DNA from: UBA7398 sp964567545
GTDB lineage: Bacteria > Actinomycetota > Actinomycetes > Nanopelagicales > Nanopelagicaceae
Direction of reading: 5' to 3'
Length of the DNA: 64,000 nucleotides
Assembly: GCA_964567545.1 (NCBI GenBank)
Contig: CAZMNB010000002.1
Coordinates: forward strand, 1-64,000
Below the pieces are notes generated by a model, which saw only the letters and a list, made by a program, of their open reading frames with translations, ran no database searches and was not told the DNA's origin. Made by a program: the position numbers and the translations under genes. Numbering within the stretch: position 1 is the first letter of the stretch; every line of letters starts with the position of its first letter. Positions 17,033 through 25,700 of the stretch are shown piece after piece.

Positions 17033-18160
17033 ATGAGCGAAGTTGTACTCCGTGTTGGGGTTATTGGCGCAGGCGCAGTGGCGTCTTCCGTTCACCTTCC
17101 TATTTTGACTCGTCGCAGTGACCTCTTCCGTGTTATCGCAATTGCTGACTTTAATGAAGCGGCAGCCAATCTCGTTGCTGATCGCTTTGGAATTGAAAAC
17201 CGATTTTCATCGCCAGAAACTCTCATCACTTCAAATTTAGTAGATGCTGTTTTCATTTTAAATTCTGGTAGCCATGCTGAAGTCGTCGTAAACGCTTTAA
17301 AAGCTGGTTTGCATGTTTTCTCTGAAAAGCCATTGGCATATTCAAGAGAAGAAATGAGAAGTATTGAATTAGCATTTAATGCCTCTGGCAAGAAATTGAT
17401 GATTGGTTACATGAAAACTTTTGACCCAGCTGTTACGGCGGCTAAAAAAGTAATCGTGGGCCGTCCTCGCACAGTGGATGTTGTTGTGCTTCATCCAAGT
17501 GGTGAAAGTCAGTTAGCAACAACAGAACTCTCGGTAACATCAGCCCCTGCGTCTTCAGAATTGATCTCCAAATTTAAATCAAGTGACCGTGATATTCAAA
17601 TATCAGCGCTTGGATTAGCTGCGGCTGATTCATTTGGTAGTTTTTATACCGACGTTATTCTTGGAAGTGTTATACATGAACTTTCAGTATTAAGAGCCCT
17701 TGATTTGCATATAACTGAAATAGATTTTGTTGATCGCTGGCCAAATGATGGAAGCGAAAAAGCTCATTCCATAATCATTCATGCTCGCACTGCTGACCAA
17801 GTTCGAATCACAATTAGATGGTTCTATTTAGATCAATACCCGTTATACCAAGAAGAAATCCGCTGGGTAAACGAGAGTGAAGGTCACCACATCATTTTCC
17901 CTAGTCCCTACATTCTTCGAGTACCCACAAAATTGACTTCTACCAAGCGAATTGGCCTTGACCATGAAAAAACAATAACCGAGTCTTATATGCCTTCTTT
18001 TGAAATTGAATTGATGGCTTTTCATACTTTAGTAAAAAGCGGTGACCCACATGCCAATCCAATTGCCGATGGCAATGAAGATTTGGAGATTTCCTTAAAG
18101 ATTGCAAAAGCAATCTGCATTCGCGAAGGAATAGATTTTGGTGGGGATTTAAAAGCTTAA
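17033..18160 (+). CDS. Gfo/Idh/MocA-family NAD(P)-dependent oxidoreductase
   Basis: About 375 residues. The ATG at 17033 is chosen because GGGGG lies 5 bases upstream; a TTG four codons earlier would include that ribosome site. Rossmann motif RVGVIGAGAVASSVHLP at the N-terminus, the catalytic lysine motif SEKPLAY near residue 100, and VIHELSVLRAL near 225 in place of the usual D-x3-H site. The family includes inositol 2-dehydrogenase (IolG), and the position next to iol genes would suit that. However, the length is above the roughly 340 residues of IolG and the middle region is divergent, so no symbol is given. It converges with the PHP gene by 4 bp. Confidence 0.85.
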   Translation: MSEVVLRVGVIGAGAVASSVHLPILTRRSDLFRVIAIADFNEAAANLVADRFGIENRFSSPETLITSNLVDAVFILNSGSHAEVVVNALKAGLHVFSEKPLAYSREEMRSIELAFNASGKKLMIGYMKTFDPAVTAAKKVIVGRPRTVDVVVLHPSGESQLATTELSVTSAPASSELISKFKSSDRDIQISALGLAAADSFGSFYTDVILGSVIHELSVLRALDLHITEIDFVDRWPNDGSEKAHSIIIHARTADQVRITIRWFYLDQYPLYQEEIRWVNESEGHHIIFPSPYILRVPTKLTSTKRIGLDHEKTITESYMPSFEIELMAFHTLVKSGDPHANPIADGNEDLEISLKIAKAICIREGIDFGGDLKA

Positions 18161-19362
18161 GGTATATAGCCCAGAGCTTGATATTTATCATTCTTATCTT
18201 GAAGGGTGTAAATTCCTGACTCCCCAGCAAAAGTTTCCATTTCTTTGCGAATAGTTTTTTTAACACCTGCAGGAGTTTTCAGAATACAACCTTCGCCGCC
18301 AATGACTCCGATTTGATCCTCTAAGGGAATTACAACTGGTGCCGCCGGATTAGCGCTAATAGCCACTCTCCCGGCTTTTAAAGCTTCTAGTACTTGCGAT
18401 TGCGTGACCTCATTATCTTCGGTAGAAATTTCAATCCAAGTTGTTGGGTCTCCTGGTAAACCATCACTTCCAAACCGATGAAAGTCACTGCCACCAATTG
18501 GGATTGGACGACCATTTTCGCGCCACCAACTGATTGGTTGTTCGTCTAATTGATCCCATGATGAATGCCATATTTCCGAAATTTCAATTCCTTCCGGAAT
18601 ATCTCTTGTCCATGCACATGGAGCGGCTAAGGGGTGATTTATAGAAAGTAAACCGCCACGATTTTTTGTTTCTGATAGCCAACTTTCAGTTGCCTGACGA
18701 TAGTCAATCCAACCTATTTCCCCAAATGCATTTGCATGACCGCTTTCGGTAGTTACTTCTTGACCAGCGATCAAATTGACTTCGTAAAATTTACTAGTTC
18801 CCGCAAGGTGTGCATGATGGCTAGTTGTGTTGTGATCTGTAATCGCTAAAAGTTCTAATCCACGACTTACCGCTAATGAAGCTAATCCGTCAATGGATAA
18901 TTTGCCATCTGAATGCGTGGAATGAGTGTGAAAATCCGCGGAAAACCAGCGAAATCCTGGTTTAGTTGGGAGGTTTCGACGTGGCGGTCTCGCGAGAGGG
19001 GGAACCCTCTCTGGCTCAATTGGGAAAACTGGCTTTCCAAGATCGATGGTAACTTCAACCGTGACTCCCGCGGTGTCTATCCGATGCAAACCTATTGAAA
19101 CAAACCAAGTTCCATTTCGAATTGGTCCTGGCAAGTACCCTGGCGTTGCTCGATCGCGACTAACAACTATGTGGTTACGTTCACTACCGGACCATCCTCG
19201 AAAACCAATAGGATCAAATAAACCTAAATCAATGACGGAAACTTCTCCATTATGGCGCATTGCTACTGTTACTGCCTCGGTACCAATCGGCACTTCAAAC
19301 GGAACGTACTGATAAATCGAATCAGCACGATCACTATTTGAATAGAAATTCTTTACATTCAC
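18157..19362 (-). CDS. PHP-domain metallo-phosphoesterase (CehA/McbA-like)
   Basis: 401 residues from a GTG start. Residues 1-130 look like a beta-sandwich (FEVPIGTEAVTVAM and similar strands). The PHP domain starts with FSADFHTHSTHSDGKLS near 142, followed by ITDHNTTSHHAHLAG, GQEVTTESGHANAFG, SINHPLAAPCAW and GGSDFHRFG, which supply the His/Asp metal ligands. No signal peptide. PHP proteins hydrolyse phosphomono- or diesters. It is the last gene of the ABC operon 19374-23752 (11-bp gap), where other bacteria often place a glycerophosphodiesterase, so it may process the imported compound. Exact substrate unknown. Confidence 0.82.
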   Translation of the reverse strand: MNVKNFYSNSDRADSIYQYVPFEVPIGTEAVTVAMRHNGEVSVIDLGLFDPIGFRGWSGSERNHIVVSRDRATPGYLPGPIRNGTWFVSIGLHRIDTAGVTVEVTIDLGKPVFPIEPERVPPLARPPRRNLPTKPGFRWFSADFHTHSTHSDGKLSIDGLASLAVSRGLELLAITDHNTTSHHAHLAGTSKFYEVNLIAGQEVTTESGHANAFGEIGWIDYRQATESWLSETKNRGGLLSINHPLAAPCAWTRDIPEGIEISEIWHSSWDQLDEQPISWWRENGRPIPIGGSDFHRFGSDGLPGDPTTWIEISTEDNEVTQSQVLEALKAGRVAISANPAAPVVIPLEDQIGVIGGEGCILKTPAGVKKTIRKEMETFAGESGIYTLQDKNDKYQALGYIP

Positions 19363-19373
19363 TTATTGCACCG

Positions 19374-20447
19374 TTATCCGATTAAATCTCCAGAAGTTTT
19401 ATCGTAAATTAATACTCGATTAACTTCAGGTTTGAGGTGAACGGTTGCGCCTAGTTGCGGTTCATCACCATCTGGAACGGTGCCGCGAAACAAAATTCCA
19501 TTGCAATCAGCTGAAACTAAAAAATGAGTGCCTAAGTTTTCGGTAACTTTAACAACGCCACTTGCTACTCCAACCCCCGGTGCAGAAGTTAAAGTCACAT
19601 ATTCAGGTCGTACGCCAAAAACAATCTTTTGTCCTTCGCTTACAATTGCTTGGGCCTGCTTAGGTACGGGAAATGAAAAATTACCTACATTTACAGTTCC
19701 AGAATGGATTACTCCATCTAGCAAATTCATAGGTGTTGATCCGATGAAAGCTGCCACGAAAGTATTTTGTGGGCGGTGGAAAAACTCTGCAGGACTACCG
19801 ACTTGCTTAATCTGCCCTTTATCCATGACAGCCATTCGGTCAGCAAGTGCCAAAGCTTCGCTTTGGTCATGCGTTACCAAGATTGTGGTGACCCCCAATT
19901 CACGTTGTAATTGTTTCAAAAAGGTGCGGGCTTCCAAGCGTAATCGGGCATCAAGATTTGAAAGAGGTTCATCAAAAAGATACAAGTTAGGAGTACAAGC
20001 CATGGCTCGGGCAACCGCAACGCGTTGCTGCTGTCCACCTGAAATCTGTCCTGGACGCCGTTCCAATAAAGATTCTATGGAGAGCGATTTTGCTGCGTGG
20101 TCAACTCTTTTCTCAATCTCTTCTTTAGCAAACTTCTTTACTTTTAAAGGATAGGAAATATTTTCACGTACATTCATATGTGGGTAAAGCGCATAATCTT
20201 GAAAAACCATTGCGATATTCCGCGCACCTGGAGAAACCCAAGTTACATTCTTGTCATCAATTGAAATTTCGCCACTTGTTGGAGCTTCTAATCCACCCAA
20301 TGTTCGAAGAAGTGTAGTTTTCCCGCAGCCTGAAGGGCCCAGAAGTGCGAAGAATTCACCATCATTAATATTTAGATCTAAGCCATCAAGGGCTCGCACA
20401 CCTCCAGCAAAAACCTTTGTTATTTTCGCTATTTTTACTATGCTCAT
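19374..20447 (-). CDS. Carbohydrate ABC transporter ATP-binding protein (UgpC/MsmK-like)
   Basis: 357 residues. Walker A LLGPSGCGKTTLLRT near 35, signature SGGQQQRVAVARAM, Walker B LYLFDEPLSNLDARLR, switch VTHDQSEAL, and a C-terminal MalK/UgpC-type regulatory domain with FGVRPEYVTL near 280. It starts within one base of the permease gene's end. It energises the importer encoded by 20447-23752. Its closest appearance is UgpC, but MsmK-type ATPases serve many sugars. Confidence 0.92.
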   Translation of the reverse strand: MSIVKIAKITKVFAGGVRALDGLDLNINDGEFFALLGPSGCGKTTLLRTLGGLEAPTSGEISIDDKNVTWVSPGARNIAMVFQDYALYPHMNVRENISYPLKVKKFAKEEIEKRVDHAAKSLSIESLLERRPGQISGGQQQRVAVARAMACTPNLYLFDEPLSNLDARLRLEARTFLKQLQRELGVTTILVTHDQSEALALADRMAVMDKGQIKQVGSPAEFFHRPQNTFVAAFIGSTPMNLLDGVIHSGTVNVGNFSFPVPKQAQAIVSEGQKIVFGVRPEYVTLTSAPGVGVASGVVKVTENLGTHFLVSADCNGILFRGTVPDGDEPQLGATVHLKPEVNRVLIYDKTSGDLIG

Positions 20448-21286
20448 TAGCCCTTTATCCCTCCATAGAAACGGAAACCATATTTTCTATTTACATAGAA
20501 ATACATAAGTACCACAGGAATTGTGTATAAAAAAGAAAATGCTGCAACTAATCGAATTACAGCCTGCCCGCCCTCGTTATAGAAGCTATACATCATTACC
20601 GCGCCTGGTTGCTTATTTATGTCACGAATTAATATAAACGGTACTAAAAAATTTCCCCAGGCTTGCACAAACGACCAGACAAAAATTACTGCTAATCCAG
20701 GTCGGATAACGGGGGTAACAATGTCTTTGAGAATCCTAAAAGAAGAAGCGCCGAAAATCTGAGCGGATTCCTCATAACTTTTTGGAATTGAATCTGTAAA
20801 ATCTTTCAAAATGAAAATAGCGGCTGGTATTAAACCACCAGTTAACACCAAAATAACGCCGTGGTAGGTATCCAAAATATTGAGTCGTAGCGCTAGTAAA
20901 AAAAGTGGAACCATTGCGGCACTGCCAGTAACAATCGAGGAGAAAAGTAATAGCAGGTAGAGAAAAGAATCTCGCCCTTTAAATTTAACTCGACTTAATA
21001 CATAAGAAGCTGGTGCGCCAACAAGTATGACCATCAGTCCAGTACCTGCAGAGAAGAAGGCTGAATTGATAAGCGATCTATACGCATAAGGATTCAGTTT
21101 CATTTCTTCAAAATTCTGTAATCCAAAATGTGGAATTTTTAATCGATATGAAGGCGCGCCGTCAAACGGAGAAAGTGCTAACCAAATCAGCGGCAGCGCA
21201 AAAAAAGAGACTACAAGAACAATAAAGATGGTTGTTGTAATTCGCTCGCTGACGCTCTTCTCCAAAATCCTCTTTTGGCCAGCCAT
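20447..21286 (-). CDS. Carbohydrate ABC transporter permease (UgpE/MalG-like)
   Basis: 279 residues, six hydrophobic segments, EAA loop IPKSYEESAQIFGASSFRIL near residue 163 and the YGFRFYGGIKG tail common in this group. It shares one base with both flanking genes of the operon, so all subunits are translated together. Partner of the permease at 21286-22188. Confidence 0.9.
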   Translation of the reverse strand: MAGQKRILEKSVSERITTTIFIVLVVSFFALPLIWLALSPFDGAPSYRLKIPHFGLQNFEEMKLNPYAYRSLINSAFFSAGTGLMVILVGAPASYVLSRVKFKGRDSFLYLLLLFSSIVTGSAAMVPLFLLALRLNILDTYHGVILVLTGGLIPAAIFILKDFTDSIPKSYEESAQIFGASSFRILKDIVTPVIRPGLAVIFVWSFVQAWGNFLVPFILIRDINKQPGAVMMYSFYNEGGQAVIRLVAAFSFLYTIPVVLMYFYVNRKYGFRFYGGIKG

Positions 21287-22188
21287 TATTTACTCTTCTT
21301 TCCAGATCGAATCACAATAAGCGAAATTACTAAATTCATAAGAAGCATTAATGCTGCAATTGCCGATCCATACCCAAAATCTAGGTATCTTAAAGCGCTG
21401 TTATAAACAAAAATAGATAGAAGTTCCGATTTTCCACCGGGACCACCGCCTGTTAGCAGGTAAGGACCAAAATCATTAAAAGTCCAAAGCGAAATCAATA
21501 ACAGATTAGTCAAAATGAATGAACGCGCTGATGGCAAGATGATGTGACGTAGCTGCTGCATTTTAGACGCGCCTGCTACTCGTGCTACCTCGATATGTGA
21601 TTTTGGAATGGATGCTATCGCAGCACTAAACAAGAGCATAGAAAATGCGGTGCCACGCCAAATATTAAAAATTATTATTGAAGCAAGTGGATACTTGATT
21701 AACCACTGAATATCTAGACCGGTCAGCATGTTTAGCGTTCCTTGGTCGCCATTCAAAAAAGCAACCCAAAGAAACGACACCACCGAGCTTGGCACGATCC
21801 ATGCGCAGATTACGATCAATTCAACTGTGCTTCTTACCCGTTTGGATTGATTAGAGAGCACCCACGCCAAAATAAAACCAAGAACAGCTTGCCCAAAAAT
21901 TGCTGAGCCAAGCGTGAAGATAATGGTTACTTTTAAGGAACTTAAGAACTGCGGATCGTGCAGCGCTTTTTGAAAATTATCGAACCAAATGATCTGCGGA
22001 TTTGCTGCACTAAAACCAGTGAGTTTATAGTCTGTGATTCCTAAGTAAAGTGTCCAAACAGCAGGAACTAGAAGAAATATAATAATGAAAAGCGTGGCTG
22101 GTGAAAGGAATACGGCCGCTGCGCCACCGTTAAGAATTGAATTCCCGGGCTTTGCAGCCCGGGAATTCAAACGAGTTTTTATACTCAT
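21286..22188 (-). CDS. Carbohydrate ABC transporter permease (UgpA/MalF-like)
   Basis: 300 residues. Hydrophobic helices from residue 30, EAA loop IPKSHIEVARVAGASKMQQL near 190, and the MalF-type loop LTGGGPGGKSELLSIFVYNS near 245. It starts 31 bp after the binding-protein gene. Together with 20447-21286 it forms the membrane channel of a CUT1-type importer. Confidence 0.9.
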   Translation of the reverse strand: MSIKTRLNSRAAKPGNSILNGGAAAVFLSPATLFIIIFLLVPAVWTLYLGITDYKLTGFSAANPQIIWFDNFQKALHDPQFLSSLKVTIIFTLGSAIFGQAVLGFILAWVLSNQSKRVRSTVELIVICAWIVPSSVVSFLWVAFLNGDQGTLNMLTGLDIQWLIKYPLASIIIFNIWRGTAFSMLLFSAAIASIPKSHIEVARVAGASKMQQLRHIILPSARSFILTNLLLISLWTFNDFGPYLLTGGGPGGKSELLSIFVYNSALRYLDFGYGSAIAALMLLMNLVISLIVIRSGKKSK

Positions 22189-22219
22189 ATACCTTTTGTT
22201 ATCAGACTAAGTATCCCGC

Positions 22220-23752
22220 TTAGTTACTGAGAACGTTAGTTGCGCCGACAAGTGCTTTCAAAGCAGTTTCGTATTCTGCTGCAACAGCTGCAACAGTTTG
22301 TCCAGAAACAATTTGACCAGTGGCCTTTTGTAACAGGGTAGAAACCGCATTGTAGTTTACTTCTGCAGGTCGGAAGAAAGTATTTGGAATTGCATTTTCA
22401 AATACAAACTTTAGACAAGGATCCGCCAGTAATGTGATTGCATTTACATCTTTACGTTGTGTAATGCGAACTGCACCACCAATTGACATATTTGCTAAAA
22501 CTGCGCCTTTACTATTCATATACGACAATAATTCCCACGCAGTTTGCTTCTCATTAGAATTTGGATTGATTGTGTAACCACCACCGCCTGAGTAACTCAC
22601 GAAACTCTGACCGTTAACGCCGGATTTTGCGTTTTGTGCTGGAATTTTTGCAAAGCCAACATTTGTATCGCGATCCGCCATTTTATAGTTGCCAGTTACA
22701 GGATTTATCACGCCGCGCCACTCATAATCGCCTTCGATCATCATTGCTAATTTACCTTTTGAAAATGCCTCAAAAGATGCGTTACGTCCGGCTTCGCCAG
22801 CGAGTAAATTCCAGTCGGAATTACCAACTTTTTTCACGTTATAAATGTTGTCATAAAAAGTCAACATGTCACGAACGGCCTTGGTATTACCTAAATACTT
22901 CTTAGTTTTCGCATCGTAAATGAGATTTCCAGCTCCCGCTAAGAAATTGAGGAAACCTTGCATGGCAGTCGCTTCACCCATGCCACTTCCAGCATTAACT
23001 TGAATTGCTTGAACCTCAGGAAGCTTTGTTTTTAAAGTTGTTGCAGCAGTGAGAATTTCTGCCCAACTCGTTGGCTGCCAATTTACAGGTAATCCAGCTT
23101 GAGCAAAAAGCGCCTTATTGAAATAAATAAATCGACCGTCAGTTCCTGAAGGAACTCCGTATACTTGATTATTATATGTCATAACGCCTTGAACGCTCGT
23201 AGGAATTTGTGACCAACCATCCCAAGCCTTAACTGAAGCAGCCGTAGCAACTTGATTAAGTGGTTTGATGTAGCCGGCATCAGCAAATTCGGCAACCCAG
23301 AATCCATCTAGCGAAAGAACATCTGGTCCTTTTTTAGCCGCAAGATCTAATGCGAGTTGTGTCTTGAATGCTGTGTCGTCAATTCCTTTAGGAGTGAATT
23401 TTACTGAAACTTGTTTTCCAGCCTCTGCGTTCAGCAATGTAAAGGATGGAATTACATAGTTAATGATCCAAGATGCAGTTTGATTGTTCTTTCCGCCGAG
23501 GATTGCATTTGCTGCAACCTCAACTGAATATACTTTTGTGTCGGTCCATACTTTTTTGTTACCGACCGCTTTACATTCAACTGCAGTTTTTCCCGCCTTA
23601 GATGCAGCTCCGACTTTGGTGCATACTCCACCAACAGTTACAGGTGCTGCTGAAACAGCGGTTACGCTGCTAAGTATTAGTGCTACAGATAAACTCGCTC
23701 CAAAAAGCGATTTCAATACTCGACCAGAAGGTCGTCCGAGTTTGATTTGCAT
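22220..23752 (-). CDS. Carbohydrate ABC transporter substrate-binding protein
   Basis: 510 residues. Signal peptide at 1-36 (LSVALILSSVTAVSA), without a lipobox cysteine. Residues 41-72 form a small two-cysteine module (GVCTKVGAASKAGKTAVEC, then KAVGNKKVW) that precedes the binding domain; I believe short repeats of this kind are frequent in secreted proteins of planktonic actinobacteria. The type-1 sugar-binding domain follows, with VLSLDGFWVAEFADAGYIKPL near 150 and VPSGTDGRFIYFNKALF near 198. It is the first gene of the operon ending in the PHP phosphoesterase. Upstream lies a LacI-type operator. Confidence 0.88.
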   Translation of the reverse strand: MQIKLGRPSGRVLKSLFGASLSVALILSSVTAVSAAPVTVGGVCTKVGAASKAGKTAVECKAVGNKKVWTDTKVYSVEVAANAILGGKNNQTASWIINYVIPSFTLLNAEAGKQVSVKFTPKGIDDTAFKTQLALDLAAKKGPDVLSLDGFWVAEFADAGYIKPLNQVATAASVKAWDGWSQIPTSVQGVMTYNNQVYGVPSGTDGRFIYFNKALFAQAGLPVNWQPTSWAEILTAATTLKTKLPEVQAIQVNAGSGMGEATAMQGFLNFLAGAGNLIYDAKTKKYLGNTKAVRDMLTFYDNIYNVKKVGNSDWNLLAGEAGRNASFEAFSKGKLAMMIEGDYEWRGVINPVTGNYKMADRDTNVGFAKIPAQNAKSGVNGQSFVSYSGGGGYTINPNSNEKQTAWELLSYMNSKGAVLANMSIGGAVRITQRKDVNAITLLADPCLKFVFENAIPNTFFRPAEVNYNAVSTLLQKATGQIVSGQTVAAVAAEYETALKALVGATNVLSN

Positions 23753-23826
23753 TGGTCAACTTTCCCTTTAGTAGTGCTTCCGGTGGGACTGTTCTGAACT
23801 CTTAAAACATACTCGGGAAGTTCAAA

Positions 23827-23846
23827 ATATGTAATCGATATCAGAA
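23827..23846. promoter_or_regulatory. Second LacI-type operator, upstream of the sugar ABC operon
   Basis: ATATGTAATCGATATCAGAA matches the lacI-proximal site at 16958 in 15 of 20 positions, including TATGTA and the core TCGATA. Its own symmetry is 6 of 10. It lies 75 bp upstream of the binding-protein start at 23752, where it could block the promoter. A further GTATGTTTT half-site (minus strand) lies closer to the gene, near 23805. Confidence 0.55.
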
Positions 23847-23936
23847 CCGCTTGTGCGTATTTTTGCCACTAAAAGTGACTGGTGTCAATGAATGGAAGTG
23901 GATTTTAAGCGAATCTTTGATAACGATTTAGCGATT

Positions 23937-23969
23937 GGGGTGAGAACGAATTCCAGAAATACTCACCCC
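23937..23969. repeat. Inverted repeat GGGGTGAG / CTCACCCC
   Basis: Perfect 8-bp GC-rich arms at 23937-23944 and 23962-23969 with a 17-base loop, in otherwise AT-rich DNA. No T-run follows, so it is not a typical terminator. It could be an operator or an RNA stem in the GH84 leader. Confidence 0.4.
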
Positions 23970-24077
23970 TATTCTCCTCAATTATTTAATTTGCGCTCAA
24001 TCTTTGGCATTCGAACTAAACTAGATTCCAGAGGTGTTGAACTCTAAACCTAGACTCTAGAGAAATGGCGAGAAGAA

Positions 24078-25700
24078 ATGAAGCAGTCTATAACCGGAGC
24101 CACCTCTAACCAGTCGGAAATTGTTGAAGCATTTCTTAACAGTCGAGAATCTGCCTTTACCCTAAATTCTGTCGAATTAATTAAAAGTTCCTCTGAAGTT
24201 TTCGATCACTTTAAAGTTTCGGTTGACCGAAAAAATAATTCATGCAAAATAGCCTATACAAGTGATGCCAGCATCCGATGGGCGCTCAATGCAATTGAAA
24301 ATTGGTTGATTGAAGAATCTGCAACAACCTATGCCTTTGAATCTGCTCCGGCATTTAAATTTCGCGGTGTAATTGAAGGTTTCTATGGAACTCCTTGGAC
24401 TCAGGCCGAAAGACTTCGAGGAGTAATTAGATTTGCAGATTTTGGCATGAATCTTTTCATGATTTCCCCAAAGGATTCACCGTGGCAGCGCTTTAATTGG
24501 CGCTTACCTTTTGAAGAAAATTTTTTATCTGAGATGAAGGAACTTGTAGAGGCTGGCCGAGCAAATTGCATTAGCGTTTCATCTTCAGTATCGCCCGGCT
24601 TATCGGTAGCTTATTCAGATTTAGCCGATGTCGCTGCGGTAACTTTTCGTTTTGAACAATTGATGGAAATTGGCATGACTCATATTGGACTGCTTTACGA
24701 TGACATTCCTTGGGAGTTGCAAACTGAATCCGATATTAAAAAATATAGCTCTACTGCACTCGCACATGCCGACTTTGCTAACCAGGTTTACCAAAGATTA
24801 TTAAAGAAGAACCCAGATGTTCTGATGACCGTTTGCCCAATGCACTACAGCGGTCGTGGACCAAGTGTTTACTTGCAAGAGCTCGGTGGAACTTTAGATT
24901 CAAGGATAAATTTAATGTGGACTGGGCGCCAAATATGCTCTGAATACCTAGATATTTCCGATGCTATCGTCTTCAAAAACGATACTAAGCGCGCTCCGTT
25001 CTATTGGGATAATTTCCCAGTTAATGATGGCTCGATGGCTAAGTCCTTGCATATCGCCCCAATTCAAGGACGAGAAGTTGGGCTGGAGCAATATTCAATC
25101 GGACTACTAACCAATCCAATGACCCAATTTGAACTCTCATTAATCCCAGTTTCTACAATTGGTGATTATCTCTGGAATTCCAAAGATTACAATCCTGAGA
25201 TTTCGTGGGAGCGTGCACTAAGAAGATTAATTCCAAACGAAAGTGATCGATTAGCTGCCCGAAAAGTTTTAAGGTGCAGCCTTGGATCATGTTTAGGTGG
25301 TGATCCCGCCCCAGATTTACGCCGGGTATTTCATGCCGGGATAACCGCTTGGCGGAAAGGTGAGCTCGCTGTTTCTGCAAAAGTTTTTGAAGATGAAGCG
25401 AAGAGCATGCTTGCGGCTGCGGCTCAAATTGAAAGTTCAAATTTTTCGATGCCCTCGATTTCACGTGAACTTGCACCATGGTTAATCAAATTCAAAGTTG
25501 GTGCAGAAGTGTTAGCTGGTTTAGGTGCTGTAATTCTAAAATGTACTTTTAATTCTGAAATGAAAATTATTCGCGGAAGTGCTAATGAGATTGCACGTTT
25601 ACACGAGCTTCGTGAGGTATTAGATGAACCAAAAAAGAATCTATTTGGAGATCAACTTGCTGGACCAATGCAGGAATTGATTACCGAACTTTCTGCTTAG
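24078..25700 (+). CDS. GH84 beta-N-acetylhexosaminidase (NagJ / O-GlcNAcase-like)
   Basis: 540 residues. A small N-terminal alpha/beta domain (1-90) is followed by the GH84 barrel: FKFRGVIEGFYGTPWT at 93-108, ISPKDSPWQRFNWR near 129-142, and the catalytic Asp pair in LLYDDIPWE (Asp208, Asp209). A helical C-terminal region follows. GH84 enzymes remove beta-linked GlcNAc by substrate-assisted catalysis. There is no signal peptide, so it acts on imported material in the cytoplasm. It is divergent from the ABC operon and overlaps argG by 4 bp at the 3' end. Released GlcNAc could feed the amino-sugar enzymes near 1-2.7 kb (inference). Confidence 0.9.
   Translation: MKQSITGATSNQSEIVEAFLNSRESAFTLNSVELIKSSSEVFDHFKVSVDRKNNSCKIAYTSDASIRWALNAIENWLIEESATTYAFESAPAFKFRGVIEGFYGTPWTQAERLRGVIRFADFGMNLFMISPKDSPWQRFNWRLPFEENFLSEMKELVEAGRANCISVSSSVSPGLSVAYSDLADVAAVTFRFEQLMEIGMTHIGLLYDDIPWELQTESDIKKYSSTALAHADFANQVYQRLLKKNPDVLMTVCPMHYSGRGPSVYLQELGGTLDSRINLMWTGRQICSEYLDISDAIVFKNDTKRAPFYWDNFPVNDGSMAKSLHIAPIQGREVGLEQYSIGLLTNPMTQFELSLIPVSTIGDYLWNSKDYNPEISWERALRRLIPNESDRLAARKVLRCSLGSCLGGDPAPDLRRVFHAGITAWRKGELAVSAKVFEDEAKSMLAAAAQIESSNFSMPSISRELAPWLIKFKVGAEVLAGLGAVILKCTFNSEMKIIRGSANEIARLHELREVLDEPKKNLFGDQLAGPMQELITELSA

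Larger units (their letters stand above)
23753..24077. other. 325-bp intergenic region between the ABC operon and the GH84 gene
   Basis: This is the only gap over 300 bp. It holds a LacI-like site near the left end (23827-23846), an 8-bp inverted repeat (23937-23969), and a purine-rich GAGAAATGGCGAGAAG stretch just before the GH84 start that can serve as its ribosome site. No open frame with a recognisable product and no tRNA-like cloverleaf was found. It must carry the promoters of two divergent units. Confidence 0.6.

Noticed and set aside
17033..18160. Calling the oxidoreductase IolG (inositol 2-dehydrogenase)
   Set aside because: The family has many substrates, the chain is longer than IolG, and the middle region is divergent; only the context supports it.
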